Origin: AP-15 sp963700185
GTDB taxonomy: Bacteria > Pseudomonadota > Alphaproteobacteria > ATCC43930 > CGMCC-115725
NCBI GenBank assembly: GCA_963700185.1
Contig: CAVOWP010000019.1
Coordinates: forward strand, 12,252 to 76,251
Direction: 5' to 3'
Length of the DNA: 64,000 bases
The notes beneath the pieces are model-generated. The model was given only the letters and a program-made list of their open reading frames with translations. It was not told the origin of the DNA and made no database searches. Below, one piece after another: positions 56,079 to 64,000 of the stretch (position 1 is the first letter of the stretch; each line of letters starts with the position of its first letter). Made by a program: the position numbers and the translations under genes.

Positions 56079-56711
56079 ATGGCCGAGCCGCAAACAATCG
56101 CCGTCTACACCGACTACAAGAGCCCATACGCCTATTTGGCGAAGGACCTTGTCTATGAATTGGAACGGGACTTTCCGGTGCGCATCGATTGGCTGCCCTA
56201 TAGGCTCGACATCCCGAGCTTTCTCGGCGCCGCCAGGGTCGACGATAATGGCCGTGTCATCGAGGAACAGCGCAATGCCCACCAATGGCGCCGCGTGCGC
56301 TACAGCTACATGGATTGTCGCCGCCAGGCGCGCAAACGGGGTCTCGTCATCCGTGGCCCGCAGAAGATCTGGGATTCGACCCTCGCCCTATGCGGCATGC
56401 TGCACGCGCAGCGCCAGGGTAATGCGATCTTCCGACGCTATCACGACACGATCTTCGAACGCTTCTGGAAGCGCGAGCTCGACATCGAGGATGGCGTCGT
56501 CGTCAGCGGGGTGTTGGCGGAAGCCGGCGCCGATCCGGCGGGCTTCCCCGATTATTCGGCCGGCCCGGGGCGTGCCGAGCTGGACGGCATCTGCCGTGCC
56601 GCCGAGGCCCTTGGGGTGTTCGGCGTGCCCAGTTTCGTGCTCGCAGGCGAGCTGTTCTGGGGTCGCGAGCACCTGCCTGACATCCGCGAGATGCTCGGCG
56701 CTACGGCTTAA
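56079..56711 (+). CDS. DsbA-family / 2-hydroxychromene-2-carboxylate isomerase-like protein
   Basis: Thioredoxin-fold protein of 210 aa in the DsbA/HCCA isomerase group. It starts MAEPQTIAVYTDYKSPYAY, where the SPYAY loop replaces the CxxC of true DsbA, as in HCCA isomerases that use glutathione. The cis-proline region is GVFGVPSFVLAGELFWGRE, which is diagnostic. A helical insertion domain lies between residues 60 and 160. GCGAGAG precedes the ATG. It likely acts in aromatic-compound breakdown with the upstream lyase; that link is only by position. Confidence 0.88.
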   Translation: MAEPQTIAVYTDYKSPYAYLAKDLVYELERDFPVRIDWLPYRLDIPSFLGAARVDDNGRVIEEQRNAHQWRRVRYSYMDCRRQARKRGLVIRGPQKIWDSTLALCGMLHAQRQGNAIFRRYHDTIFERFWKRELDIEDGVVVSGVLAEAGADPAGFPDYSAGPGRAELDGICRAAEALGVFGVPSFVLAGELFWGREHLPDIREMLGATA

Positions 56712-56725
56712 CTTGGCGCTCCCGG

Positions 56726-56908
56726 TTACAGGGTCCGCTCGGAACGGCACAGATAGACGATGGCGGCCGCGGTAAGGAGCAGTATAAACGCCTGAGCCCC
56801 AACCTCCGGCACCTCGAAACTCATGATCAGACAAAATACGCCGTATCCGCCGAGGATTGCCGAAAGTAGCCGTAATGTCAGCTGCGACAGCATGAAGCCC
56901 ACCGTCAA
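56726..56908 (-). CDS. Small membrane protein (60 aa)
   Basis: Hypothetical protein with two hydrophobic helices (about residues 8-28 and 34-53) and a basic C-terminus (CRSERTL). The ATG overlaps the stop of the upstream 70-aa gene by four bases (ATGA), which supports a real two-gene operon. No domain is recognised. Confidence 0.55.
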   Translation of the reverse strand: MTVGFMLSQLTLRLLSAILGGYGVFCLIMSFEVPEVGAQAFILLLTAAAIVYLCRSERTL

Positions 56909-57117
56909 CAGCCGCCTTCCCGGTAACCGGGGCGGGCAACCGTCGCGAAGGCGACGAAGAACCGCGCGCGCATCTCCATGCAGCTGCGAATGATGAGCAG
57001 ACCGACCGCAGCATCCAGCGCCAGAGACAACAGCAGCGGCGCGGTGATCACGCCAAATACCGTGATCAAAGCGTCAACCACAACGAGCCACCCGAAAAAG
57101 CGCCAGAGCCGCCGCAA
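56905..57117 (-). CDS. Small membrane protein (70 aa)
   Basis: Hypothetical protein that starts MRRLWRFFGWLVVVDALI and contains one or two hydrophobic helices (residues about 8-45) with a short charged tail. It is translationally coupled to the 60-aa membrane protein by an ATGA overlap. The pair resembles small integral membrane modules, but I recognise no family. GAGGAG-type sequence precedes the start on the minus strand. Confidence 0.55.
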   Translation of the reverse strand: MRRLWRFFGWLVVVDALITVFGVITAPLLLSLALDAAVGLLIIRSCMEMRARFFVAFATVARPGYREGGC

Positions 57118-57304
57118 CCGCCTCTCCTCAGCCGAACCATTAAATTCTAATTAAATTCGGCGCGCCTTTCTCTGAAATTGATAGTTAAGTCGGTCGAGGG
57201 AGAGCGAAAAATTCGGCTGAGCTGTTCGCAGGGCCGAGAGCAACACGCGTTCGGGCGCCGCCGCCCTGGCGCTAGAGCTAGAGCAGATTTCGACCAAATT
57301 GCCC

Positions 57305-57336
57305 CTGTCATTGCTTCGCTGCGCTCGCAATGACAG
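57305..57336. repeat. Palindromic intergenic repeat
   Basis: CTGTCATTGC (57305-57314) pairs with GCAATGACAG (57327-57336) around a TTCGCTGCGCTC loop. This is a well-known dispersed alphaproteobacterial element. Confidence 0.8.
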
Positions 57337-57370
57337 TTGGAATTGGGGCGCAACCGGATCGGAATCTGCT

Positions 57371-58738
57371 CTAGTCGGAAATTTCGGCTGCCTCGCGGGC
57401 GGCGGACATCATTTCGGGCGGCGGGCCGAAGGGGAGCGTGTCGGGTGCAACCCGGATTTCGGTGGTAAATTTGAACGGAAAGGGGCCGCGGCTCGGAAAG
57501 GTCAACTCGACAAAATAAGCGACCCAACCGCGCGCGGGCTCGGGCACTCTCGCCCTAAAGATTCCGTCGCCATCGGCTTGCAAGGTCGAGCGGCGGTAGG
57601 CCGGCCCGATCGTCTCGAGGCGGAAGTCACGCGCCTCGGGGTTTGTCGCCTGCCATAGCACTGCGGCGAGCGGCCGCGCTGCAGCCTTTACCTCGATTAC
57701 TCCATTGGGCGCGAAGCTCCACGAAAACTGCGGGCGGGGCTGGTCCGCAACGATCGAATGGTAAAATGCCAGCACGCTTTCCCGCGCGTCGCTGCCCTTC
57801 AGCGAGTGATCGGTGTTGGGCACATACCGAAGGCATTTTTCGCCGGTAAGCGCGTCGAAGTAAAACCTCGAAGAGTCCGGTAAGAAATATTGGTCGCCCG
57901 CAGAATTGACCACGAATTTAGGCAGGGTGAGCCGGTCGCGATAGGCAAAGGGGTCTTCTATCTCCAGGAGCGAGGCCAACTCGGCAGTCCCCGCCCAGCG
58001 CATGATGCCGGAGGCCTGATAGGCGGCTATCGCCGGCGCCCAAAACCCGTAGGCGCGATAGTGGTGCTCGAAGGAGGGCTCGATGTTGAGGAGATCGATG
58101 ACCACCGGAACGACCGCAGCAACGCGTCGGTCGGCCGCTGCGGCGGTCCAGGCGGTCCAGCCGCGTTTCGACGCTCCGGAGAGGACAAACCTGCCGATTT
58201 CGACCCCGCCGCCTGCGGAGCTGCGGCAGAAGCCGCTGACGGCGTCCATCGCGCGCACGACGCTCTTCGTCATTGGCAGGCGCAACGGCCAAGTTTCGTC
58301 GCCGGTCCGCAGGTACTTGTCCCAGCTATAGGCGATGATGCCGTCCTCGGCGCGAGGATCGGTCTCTCCCGCGAAGGTCAACGGCTGATTTGGCACCATC
58401 CGCAACTCGGCCGTGACCGATCGGGTCATTACCGCCGCAACGGCCAGCAAAGGGTTCGCCTGGGCGGGTGCCGGCTTGTCGTTCGAGCCGCCGGCGATGA
58501 CCAGCAATGCCGTATCGTTTGCGATCTCGGCGGGCAAAACGAGCCTCAACTGGTGCTGCCATCGCGGCCGGTCCACCTCGCTCTCATCACGCCAGCACTG
58601 CGAGATGAGTTCGAGAAGGTGAGTGGTGCAGCCGCCGCCCGGCAGCTTTGCGACCGCCTTCCACCGATAGCTCGGATCCGGCAATGCGACATAGCGCTCG
58701 AGCGCGGTCGAGCGGACACCGGGAGGTGCTGAAACCAT
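57371..58738 (-). CDS. PhoPQ-activated pathogenicity-related family protein (PqaA-like)
   Basis: Alpha/beta hydrolase-like protein of 455 aa in the PqaA family. Conserved blocks are ALERYVALPDPSYRWK, LRLVLPAEIANDTALLVIAGGSN, FVLSGASKRGWTAWTAAAADRRV and KFVVNSAGDQYFLPDSSRFY. The last two carry the likely Ser and Asp of the catalytic set; NTDHSLKG carries a histidine. The known members are secreted or lipoproteins, but no signal peptide is seen here from ATG 58738, so either the start is further upstream or the protein is cytoplasmic. It is downstream of an SDR gene on the same strand. Confidence 0.88.
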   Translation of the reverse strand: MVSAPPGVRSTALERYVALPDPSYRWKAVAKLPGGGCTTHLLELISQCWRDESEVDRPRWQHQLRLVLPAEIANDTALLVIAGGSNDKPAPAQANPLLAVAAVMTRSVTAELRMVPNQPLTFAGETDPRAEDGIIAYSWDKYLRTGDETWPLRLPMTKSVVRAMDAVSGFCRSSAGGGVEIGRFVLSGASKRGWTAWTAAAADRRVAAVVPVVIDLLNIEPSFEHHYRAYGFWAPAIAAYQASGIMRWAGTAELASLLEIEDPFAYRDRLTLPKFVVNSAGDQYFLPDSSRFYFDALTGEKCLRYVPNTDHSLKGSDARESVLAFYHSIVADQPRPQFSWSFAPNGVIEVKAAARPLAAVLWQATNPEARDFRLETIGPAYRRSTLQADGDGIFRARVPEPARGWVAYFVELTFPSRGPFPFKFTTEIRVAPDTLPFGPPPEMMSAAREAAEISD

Positions 58739-58796
58739 GGCGACGCCAACGCAGTTCGACGGAAGAAGTTCTTCGACGCCGGCGCCTGGACCAAAT

Positions 58797-59549
58797 TCAA
58801 CCGAAGTAGGAGCCGCCGTTTACATGCAAGGTCTGGCCAGTCACGAAGCCGGCGTTGTCCGAGGCGAGAAAAACCGCCGCGCGCGCGATTTCCTCCGGAC
58901 GGGCCATGCGCCCGAAGGGAATTGTCCGCGCCGCCTCGGTGAGCTCCGCCTCGCTGCTGCCGTAGCGCGGTTGGGCGGTGTCGGTCAGACCGGGCGCGAT
59001 GGCATTGACCCTGATCCGGTACGGAGCCAGTTCCAACGCCATTGCTCGCGTCATTGACAACACTCCGCCTTTACTCGCGACGTAATGCACGCCGCGGGGC
59101 GAGCTGCGGAATGCCGCGCCCGAGGTCAGATTGATAACGGCACCCGGCCGTCCGGCCGCAACCATCGCTCTGGCGACGGCCTGCGCGCAGAAGCACGCGC
59201 CTTTCAGATTGACGCCGAGAACGTAATCCCAATCGCTCTCCATCATCTCCAGGAACGGGACGCGCGGAAACACTCCGGCATTATTGACCAGAATGTCGAT
59301 CGGCCCGAGCCCCTGCTCGACGGCGGCCACCATCGCTTGCGACTGCGCGATATCCGCGACGTCTGCCTTGACCGTCAACGTGCGCCGTCCGTGGTTGCGC
59401 ACTTGATCGGCGACGCCTTCCGCAGCGCGCTCGTCATCGAGCCAGTTGATCGCGACATCGGCACCCGCAGCGGCGAATTCGATCGCCATCGCGCGGCCGA
59501 TCCCCTGCTGCGCCCCCGTTACGAGAACCACCTTGCCTGCGCATTGCAT
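58797..59549 (-). CDS. Short-chain dehydrogenase/reductase (FabG-like)
   Basis: Classical SDR, 250 aa, fully canonical: cofactor motif VTGAQQGIGRAMA, KADVAD, NNAG in LVNNAGVFPRVP, catalytic serine in LTSGAAF, and YxxxK in YVASKGG. It ends VTGQTLHVNGGSYFG. The presence of an acidic residue or Asn after the second strand (INWLDDERAAE) leaves the NAD/NADP preference open. It resembles 3-oxoacyl-ACP reductases and sugar dehydrogenases. It could be in one transcript with the PqaA-like gene, 58 bases downstream. Confidence 0.9.
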   Translation of the reverse strand: MQCAGKVVLVTGAQQGIGRAMAIEFAAAGADVAINWLDDERAAEGVADQVRNHGRRTLTVKADVADIAQSQAMVAAVEQGLGPIDILVNNAGVFPRVPFLEMMESDWDYVLGVNLKGACFCAQAVARAMVAAGRPGAVINLTSGAAFRSSPRGVHYVASKGGVLSMTRAMALELAPYRIRVNAIAPGLTDTAQPRYGSSEAELTEAARTIPFGRMARPEEIARAAVFLASDNAGFVTGQTLHVNGGSYFG

Positions 59550-59658
59550 GTTCAGATCTCCCGGGCGGCAGGCGGGCGCGTTGTCCTAGTGTTCAGATCC
59601 GTTCAGACGATTTATTGGTCGACCCGGACCGATGCTACCACCAAAAAACCTCTGTCAC

Positions 59659-59708
59659 ACCGGCGAAGGCCGGTGCCCATCGCGGAAATGGGTCCCGGCC
59701 TTCGCCGG
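59659..59708. repeat. Long palindromic intergenic repeat
   Basis: CCGGCGAAGGCCGG pairs with CCGGCCTTCGCCGG around a 20-base centre; each arm is itself nearly palindromic. It lies between the SDR and glutaredoxin-DinB genes and is of the common CCGGCGAAGGCCGG class. Confidence 0.8.
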
Positions 59709-59759
59709 GAAGACGAAGGAGGGAGACGCGGCACTGAATGATCCGAATGTGTCCGAGCG

Positions 59760-60518
59760 CTAGTCCCAGATCTTGTCGGTCAGCGGCAGGCCGCGGATGT
59801 CGTCGGGGCCAAGTGGACGATCGGGGATGATGCCAGCCTGCTCCAGGAGCGACGCGATCTGCCTCGTATGTTGTGTCGAATGCCAGACAGTGCGCTCGAA
59901 CATCTCGTGCCGCGAGGTCTCGCCGAAATAGGTCGGTACGGGGCGTGCAAAATCCTCGTTTCCGACAAGCCGCCACCAGGCATTCAGGCGCCGCCGTACG
60001 CTGTCGCCGAAATCGGCGATCGCGGCGCTCGTCCGCATCTCCGCAGGCGGCGGAACGACGAGGCTCTCATAGGTGAGGGTTCCGCCGGTGTCCTCCGTAT
60101 CGAGGTACGCGGTCGGGATCTGGAAGATGTGGTGCATCAGCATGCGGTACGAACGCGGCCGGTGCGGCAGCTGGTCCTCGAGCCGGTCGTCCGGCATCTG
60201 GCGTACCAGACGGATTGCCGTGTCGAGCACATGATCGTAGCGCGCCCGCAGCTCGGCAGGCGACAATGCCGGGCCCGTCTGCTCGTCGAGGCCCAAGAAC
60301 TCGACGACGTCGCTGATCACCTGGGCAAAGACGAAACGGTCGCCGCGCGACACGACAGGCACGGAACGCGCGCCCAGCCGCCGCAGCTCCGCTAGGCCGC
60401 CCTCATCAGCCAACACATTGATCGATTTAAACTCGATCCCACGGACCGAGAGGTATTCCTTAACCCTGAGGCAGCTAGTTCAATGCGGCTGCCAAAACAC
60501 CTTGATGGGCTCGCTCAT
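59760..60518 (-). CDS. Glutaredoxin-DinB fusion with an in-frame TGA at the first redox cysteine (possible selenoprotein)
   Basis: Two-domain protein of 252 aa if the TGA at 60480-60482 is read through. From ATG 60518 (GAGGGG five bases upstream) the frame gives MSEPIKVFWQPH, then TGA as codon 13, then TSCLRVKEYLSVRGIEF. In glutaredoxins this position is the first Cys of CxxC, so the TGA stands exactly where Cys (or Sec) belongs; Cys16 completes the motif. The cis-Pro is in ARSVPVVSRG. The remainder (from about residue 85) is a DinB-like four-helix bundle with metal-ligand histidines in MLMHHIF and WHSTQHTRQ. Without readthrough a start at 60416 gives 218 aa. Sec insertion, assembly error or nonsense mutation are the alternatives. 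Confidence 0.7.
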
Positions 60519-60631
60519 TTTTCCCCTCGCGCCATTATCGAGCAGATCCTAGGGTGCGATTTCGGGCTTTGCAACTCGGTGCGAGCCGGGCCTATTCTCC
60601 GACCGAATTTTCCACTCGGATGGAGGAAGCG

Positions 60632-61048
60632 ATGACGGTTGTGCGGGCAGGTGCACGGGCCACGAAGCGCGGCGCGGCGGAAAACTTCACAGGCGAGGTG
60701 TTTCAGGACGAGGTGCTCGTCGGCCAGGCGCCGTCGCGCATGCGGGCGACGGTCGTCTCGTTCACCCCAGGCGCGCGCACTGGGTGGCACTCCCATCCGG
60801 TCGGGCAGACGCTCTATTGCCTCTCCGGGGTGGGCCGCATCTGCATCGGCAAAGGCGCGCGGCCGCAGGCGATCTATCCAGGCGACACCGTGATGATCCC
60901 GCCCGATACGATGCACTGGCACGGCGCCGCCCCGGATCGCCTGTTCAGCCATCTGGCGATGTCGGAAAATGGCGAGCAAGGCCAAGGCACGACCTGGGCC
61001 GAGCACGTCGGCGACGGCGATTACAAAATGGACCACGTCACCGCCTGA
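60632..61048 (+). CDS. Cupin-domain protein
   Basis: Single-domain cupin of 138 aa. Motif 1 is GARTGWHSHPVGQTLYCLSG with metal-ligand histidines, and motif 2 is PGDTVMIPPDTMHWHGAAP. The start ATG 60632 follows GGAGGAAG; an earlier ATG at 60554 is unlikely. The family includes quercetin-like dioxygenases and carboxymuconolactone decarboxylase-type proteins. Function unknown. It is divergent from the glutaredoxin-DinB gene. Confidence 0.87.
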   Translation: MTVVRAGARATKRGAAENFTGEVFQDEVLVGQAPSRMRATVVSFTPGARTGWHSHPVGQTLYCLSGVGRICIGKGARPQAIYPGDTVMIPPDTMHWHGAAPDRLFSHLAMSENGEQGQGTTWAEHVGDGDYKMDHVTA

Positions 61049-61057
61049 CGGAAGCGT

Positions 61058-62204
61058 TCAACCGAGCGTCCCCGCAGCCCGCAATGCTACGATCTCGGCC
61101 GGTTCGAGCCAACTGGCGAGGGCGGCTTCGGCTGCGTCGCCGCGGCTCGGCGGCTGGGGCGGGATCGGCAGATCGGGAACCGTGCGGCTGAACCGCGGTG
61201 CCGGCGCCGGCTGCGCGATCCCGTCGATCTCGATATAGCTTTGGCGCGCCGCGTTGTGCGGGTGCCGCGGCGCTTCGTCGGTCGTCAACACCGGCGCAAA
61301 GCAGGCGTCGGTGCCTTCGAGCAGCTCGCACCATTCCTCGCGCGTTCGGGTCTTGAACAGCGCCGCCAACCGAGCCTGTGAACTCCGGGCCAATGCGCGC
61401 GGTCCATTTGCGGCGGCAACGTCGCCGGATCGATGTCGAGACGGCGCAGCAATTCGGCGTAGAACTTGGCCTCGATCGGGGCAATCGAGATCCATTGGCC
61501 ACCGGCGCATTCATAGACATTGTAGAAGTGGGAGCCGGTATCGAGGTGGTTGGTGCCGCGCTCGTGCGTCGCGAGCCCGGACGCAACCATGCCGAGGAAT
61601 GCCGTCATCAACGAGGCGGCGCCGTCGACCATCGCGGCATCGACGACCTGTCCCCGCCCCGAGCGCTGCGCCTCGAGGATGCCGCAGACGATCCCGAAAG
61701 CCAGATAGAGGGCGCCGCCCGCGAAATCGCCGATCAGGTTCAACGGCGGGGTCGGTGGCTGGCCGCGGCGCCCGAAGGCGTGCAAGGCGCCGACCAGCGA
61801 GATGTAGTTGATGTCGTGGCCCGCCGCGTGCGCCAGGGGCCCCTCCTGCCCCCAGCCGGTCACCCTGCCGTAGACGAGACGCGGGTTGCGGGCGAGGCAG
61901 TCCTCGGGGCCGAGGCCGAGCCGCTGGTAACGCCGGGACGGAACCCCTCGATCAGCGCGTCGGCGCGCTCGACGAGGCGCAAGGTGAGAGCCATCCCGCC
62001 CGGGCTCTTCAGGTCGAGCGCCAAGGCCCGGCGGCCGCGCAATAAAAGATCGTAGCGCAGCTCGCGCTGAAGCCCGAGGTCGCTCGGCTCCGGCCGGTCG
62101 ATGCGCAATACCGCCGCGCCCAGATCGGCGAGGAGCATTGCGCACATCGGCCCCGGCCCGATGCCGGTGAGTTCCACGACCTTGATGCCGGCGAGCGGTC
62201 CCAT
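61058..62204 (-). pseudogene. CaiB/BaiF CoA-transferase (racemase-like) with two frameshifts
   Basis: Class III CoA-transferase similar to alpha-methylacyl-CoA racemase, about 382 aa when two missing bases are supplied. The first frame from ATG 62204 (GGAAGGG upstream) has MGPLAGIKVVELTGIGPGPM and ALIEGFRPGV. The second, after a shift near 61925-61932, continues ERLGLGPEDCLARNP, GHDINYIS and GRGQVVDAAMVDGAASL. The third, after 61376-61380, has RLAALFKTRTREEWCELLE and DACFAPVL. All joins are clean, and a missing single base explains each. Catalytic Asp would be in AAGHDIN. A gene with several consensus errors is as likely as a true pseudogene. Confidence 0.75.
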
Positions 62205-62421
62205 GTTTTGCCCTTCCATTCGATCCGATGGTCAGAGAGTCGAATAGCATCGACCCTGACGATTTGGCCACGCTCTCGGGGGCTCGTATGGATCTCACCC
62301 GAAGCAAAAGCATAAAAGCCTTGAATAGAAAGCTTTTGACGGCGTCGGCGCAGCCGGTTCAATCTGACCCGGCCGTCGGCGGTTTGCGGGCGGACCCGAG
62401 ATTTCACAACGGACCCCCGCG

Positions 62422-63264
62422 ATGGATCTGCCTGTCAGCATTACGGACCTCGGAGAACAGCTCAGCGGCGACCGGGAAATCGTGCCCGATCCGGCGTTGT
62501 TTTCCGATCCACAAGTATTCGGCGCCGAGCGGGAGCGGATCTTTCAGCGGTCCGTCATGGCGCTCGACCATGAGACGCGCCTTTCCGAGGATGGCCGTTG
62601 GTTTCGCTGCGATGCCGCCGCGCGCTCTATCGTGGTGACCAGAGAGGCCGGGGGCCGCCTCAATGCGCTGCGCAATGTCTGCATTCACGCCGGCTACCCG
62701 GTGTGCGAGGCGGAGGAGGGTTCGGCCGAGCGGCTGATGTGCCTTTATCACGGGTGGGAGTACGCGCTCGACGGAAGACTGGTCGAGCCCGAGCTGTCGT
62801 CGCGCATTGACCCTGCGCGGCTGCGTCTCGCCAGCTACCCGGTACGTGTTTGCAATGGCCTGATCTTTGCCGATCCGCCCGGCGCGATTGCCGCTGAGGT
62901 GAACTCCGTCCCCGCTTGGCTGACAGCCGCGACATGGAATTGGAAATACCTGCGCCATTTTTTGCAATCGTCGCCGCACCTCTTTTTCGACGGCTTACCC
63001 GATGATGGCCAAGAAGTCGGTCCTCTCGACCTGCTGTTCGCGCAGTCGCCGCGGGCGGTTCTACTCCGGGTCATTCCCAAGTTTGCCGAGCAAACCGACT
63101 TTCAAGTGATCGAGATGATGGCGGGCGAAAACCGGCGCAGCGCCGAACACGAGACCAACTCGGATCCGCTCGCCGAGCGGCTACGCGCGCCAGAATACCT
63201 CGGTCTCGTGGTCCGACCGCGATCTCGCCCGACGGTATCGGTCGCTGATGTCCGGGAAGCCTGA
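62422..63264 (+). CDS. Short Rieske [2Fe-2S] protein related to ring-hydroxylating oxygenases
   Basis: Rieske iron-sulfur protein, 280 aa. The cluster ligands are Cys-Ile-His in NVCIHAGYP and CLYH in LMCLYHGWEYALDG (CxH-17-CxxH). The segment after it resembles the start of the oxygenase catalytic domain (WNWKYLRHFLQSSPH). Of the mononuclear iron ligands only the first histidine looks kept; the Asp and second His of DxxHxxxxH read Ser and Gly. The protein is about 150 residues shorter than typical alpha subunits. It is likely an electron-transfer protein or a degenerate oxygenase. ATG 62422 is used. It converges with the comEC remnant. Confidence 0.8.
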   Translation: MDLPVSITDLGEQLSGDREIVPDPALFSDPQVFGAERERIFQRSVMALDHETRLSEDGRWFRCDAAARSIVVTREAGGRLNALRNVCIHAGYPVCEAEEGSAERLMCLYHGWEYALDGRLVEPELSSRIDPARLRLASYPVRVCNGLIFADPPGAIAAEVNSVPAWLTAATWNWKYLRHFLQSSPHLFFDGLPDDGQEVGPLDLLFAQSPRAVLLRVIPKFAEQTDFQVIEMMAGENRRSAEHETNSDPLAERLRAPEYLGLVVRPRSRPTVSVADVREA

Positions 63265-63289
63265 AGCCGATCCGCTCGACTGATCGCGC

Positions 63290-64000
63290 TCACAAGCGCG
63301 GGTGGGCCTGACCCGCTCTCCGCAGCGGCCGGATCTCTTCGACGCGCCGGGCGCGGAGGGGGGTACGCAGGGCCCGGTTGCCGCGGCTCTCGATCGGCGC
63401 TCTCTACCGTGACGCCGTCTCCGGTCGAGCCACAAGGCGACAGCACCCCGGCGCGATGAAGATCGAATTTCGATCAGTAGACCGGCATCAGCGACTCGAC
63501 AGCTGAAACCGGCCGGCCAGGCCCCGACGATCGGATCGAACCCGGCACACCTCATCGGCAGCGCAGCTTCGCCGGTAGCGATTGCAACACGGCGGCCGCG
63601 CGCCGTGTAGAGCGCACGAACTGCACCGGCGCAATCGAGGTCGCCTTCCGCCGCTCGCCGCAGGCCAAGGCCGCGATGCCGTGCCGGTCTCGGCGGCGAA
63701 GAAAGAGCGCACAATCTTCTCGCCTTGTCGGCGGATATGAAAAATCTCCGTCGGACGCCCGCGCGGCGACAAAGCGCCCGCCGATCGGCGATCACGATAT
63801 CAGGCGGCGGGTCCAGGAAACTGCCGGCGGACCCGGCGGCGATCGCGACCATGCCCCACCGCCGCCAAGGGCCCCGCCACAGCAGAGCCACAACCCGCCG
63901 AACGAAATTCAGCAACAGACCCGCCGGTGGCAGTTCGCCGGCATCGCCGACATCGCCCGGCAAGAGCAGAGATGTGCTCCGCGACCGAGATCGTAATGTC
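63290..64000 (-). pseudogene. ComEC/Rec2 C-terminal part, heavily frameshifted, 5' partial
   Basis: C-terminal portion of a DNA-uptake channel protein, running off the window at its 5' side. The readable pieces, in several frames, are VAEHISALPGD, LLWRGPWRRWGM, LDPPPDIVIADRRA, RASDGDF, FFISADKA, EKIVRSFFAAETG, GDLDCAGAVRALYTARGRRVAIATG and GAVALWLD, then a tail ending at the TGA at 63290-63292. They come in the order expected for alphaproteobacterial ComEC metallo-beta-lactamase ends. At least five indels fall within 700 bases, mostly in 63660-63770. It converges with the Rieske gene, 25 bases apart. The gene is either decaying or this stretch has low-quality consensus. Confidence 0.65.

Overview
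The window is a high-GC, densely packed chromosomal segment of an alphaproteobacterium, probably a soil or plant-associated member of the Rhodospirillales/Hyphomicrobiales breadth. This is inferred from overall gene content (hopanoid-type squalene synthase, DUF1127, LLM flavin oxidoreductases, CaiB CoA-transferases) and from typical alphaproteobacterial palindromic intergenic repeats. No rRNA, tRNA, CRISPR array or transposase was seen.

Region 1 (1-8286) is a tightly coupled seven-gene exopolysaccharide/exosortase operon of the XrtA/PEP-CTERM type: chain-length determinant (5' truncated by the window), CpsD-like autokinase, outer-membrane barrel, ExeA-like ATPase, DUF3473 polysaccharide deacetylase, FemAB-like protein and an exosortase A-EpsI fusion. 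Region 2 (8303-25344) is an unrelated insert: acyl-CoA ligase, methyltransferase, YCII protein, M3 oligopeptidase, D-aminoacylase-like amidohydrolase, two ABC exporters (one very atypical), a GT4 glycosyltransferase, a PRC-barrel protein, a broken MFS transporter and a Do-like protease. Region 3 (25857-34318) resumes the XrtA system: sugar transferase, PrsK kinase, PrsR sigma-54 activator and a giant PrsT TPR protein. It would sense and regulate the polysaccharide/sorting machinery. No protein with a recognisable PEP-CTERM tail lies in the window.

Region 4 (34328-64000) is mixed metabolism: a split membrane protein, GlnRS, dienelactone hydrolase, an interrupted GH18 chitinase-like protein, a TolB/TPR regulator, DUF1127, HpnD, two CaiB genes, a metallophosphoesterase, two SDRs, a class IV aminotransferase, a secreted phosphoesterase, a GYD protein, two LLM oxidoreductases, an alpha/beta hydrolase, a lyase, a DsbA-like isomerase, a PqaA-like protein, a glutaredoxin-DinB fusion with an in-frame TGA at a redox cysteine, a cupin, a short Rieske protein and the tail of a frameshifted comEC.

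A recurring feature is single-base indels, often in short homopolymers, splitting otherwise well-preserved genes (MFS, ABC, TPR regulator, DUF1127, aminotransferase, CaiB, comEC and others). This looks more like assembly/consensus error than wholesale decay, but raw reads would be needed to tell. The most interesting items are the candidate selenocysteine codon in the glutaredoxin-DinB gene, the ABC transporter with degenerate Walker motifs and repeated Q-loop-like segments, the exact 272-residue tandem duplication in PrsT, and a perfect-consensus sigma-70 promoter followed by a leaderless 13-codon ORF and a 14-bp hairpin.
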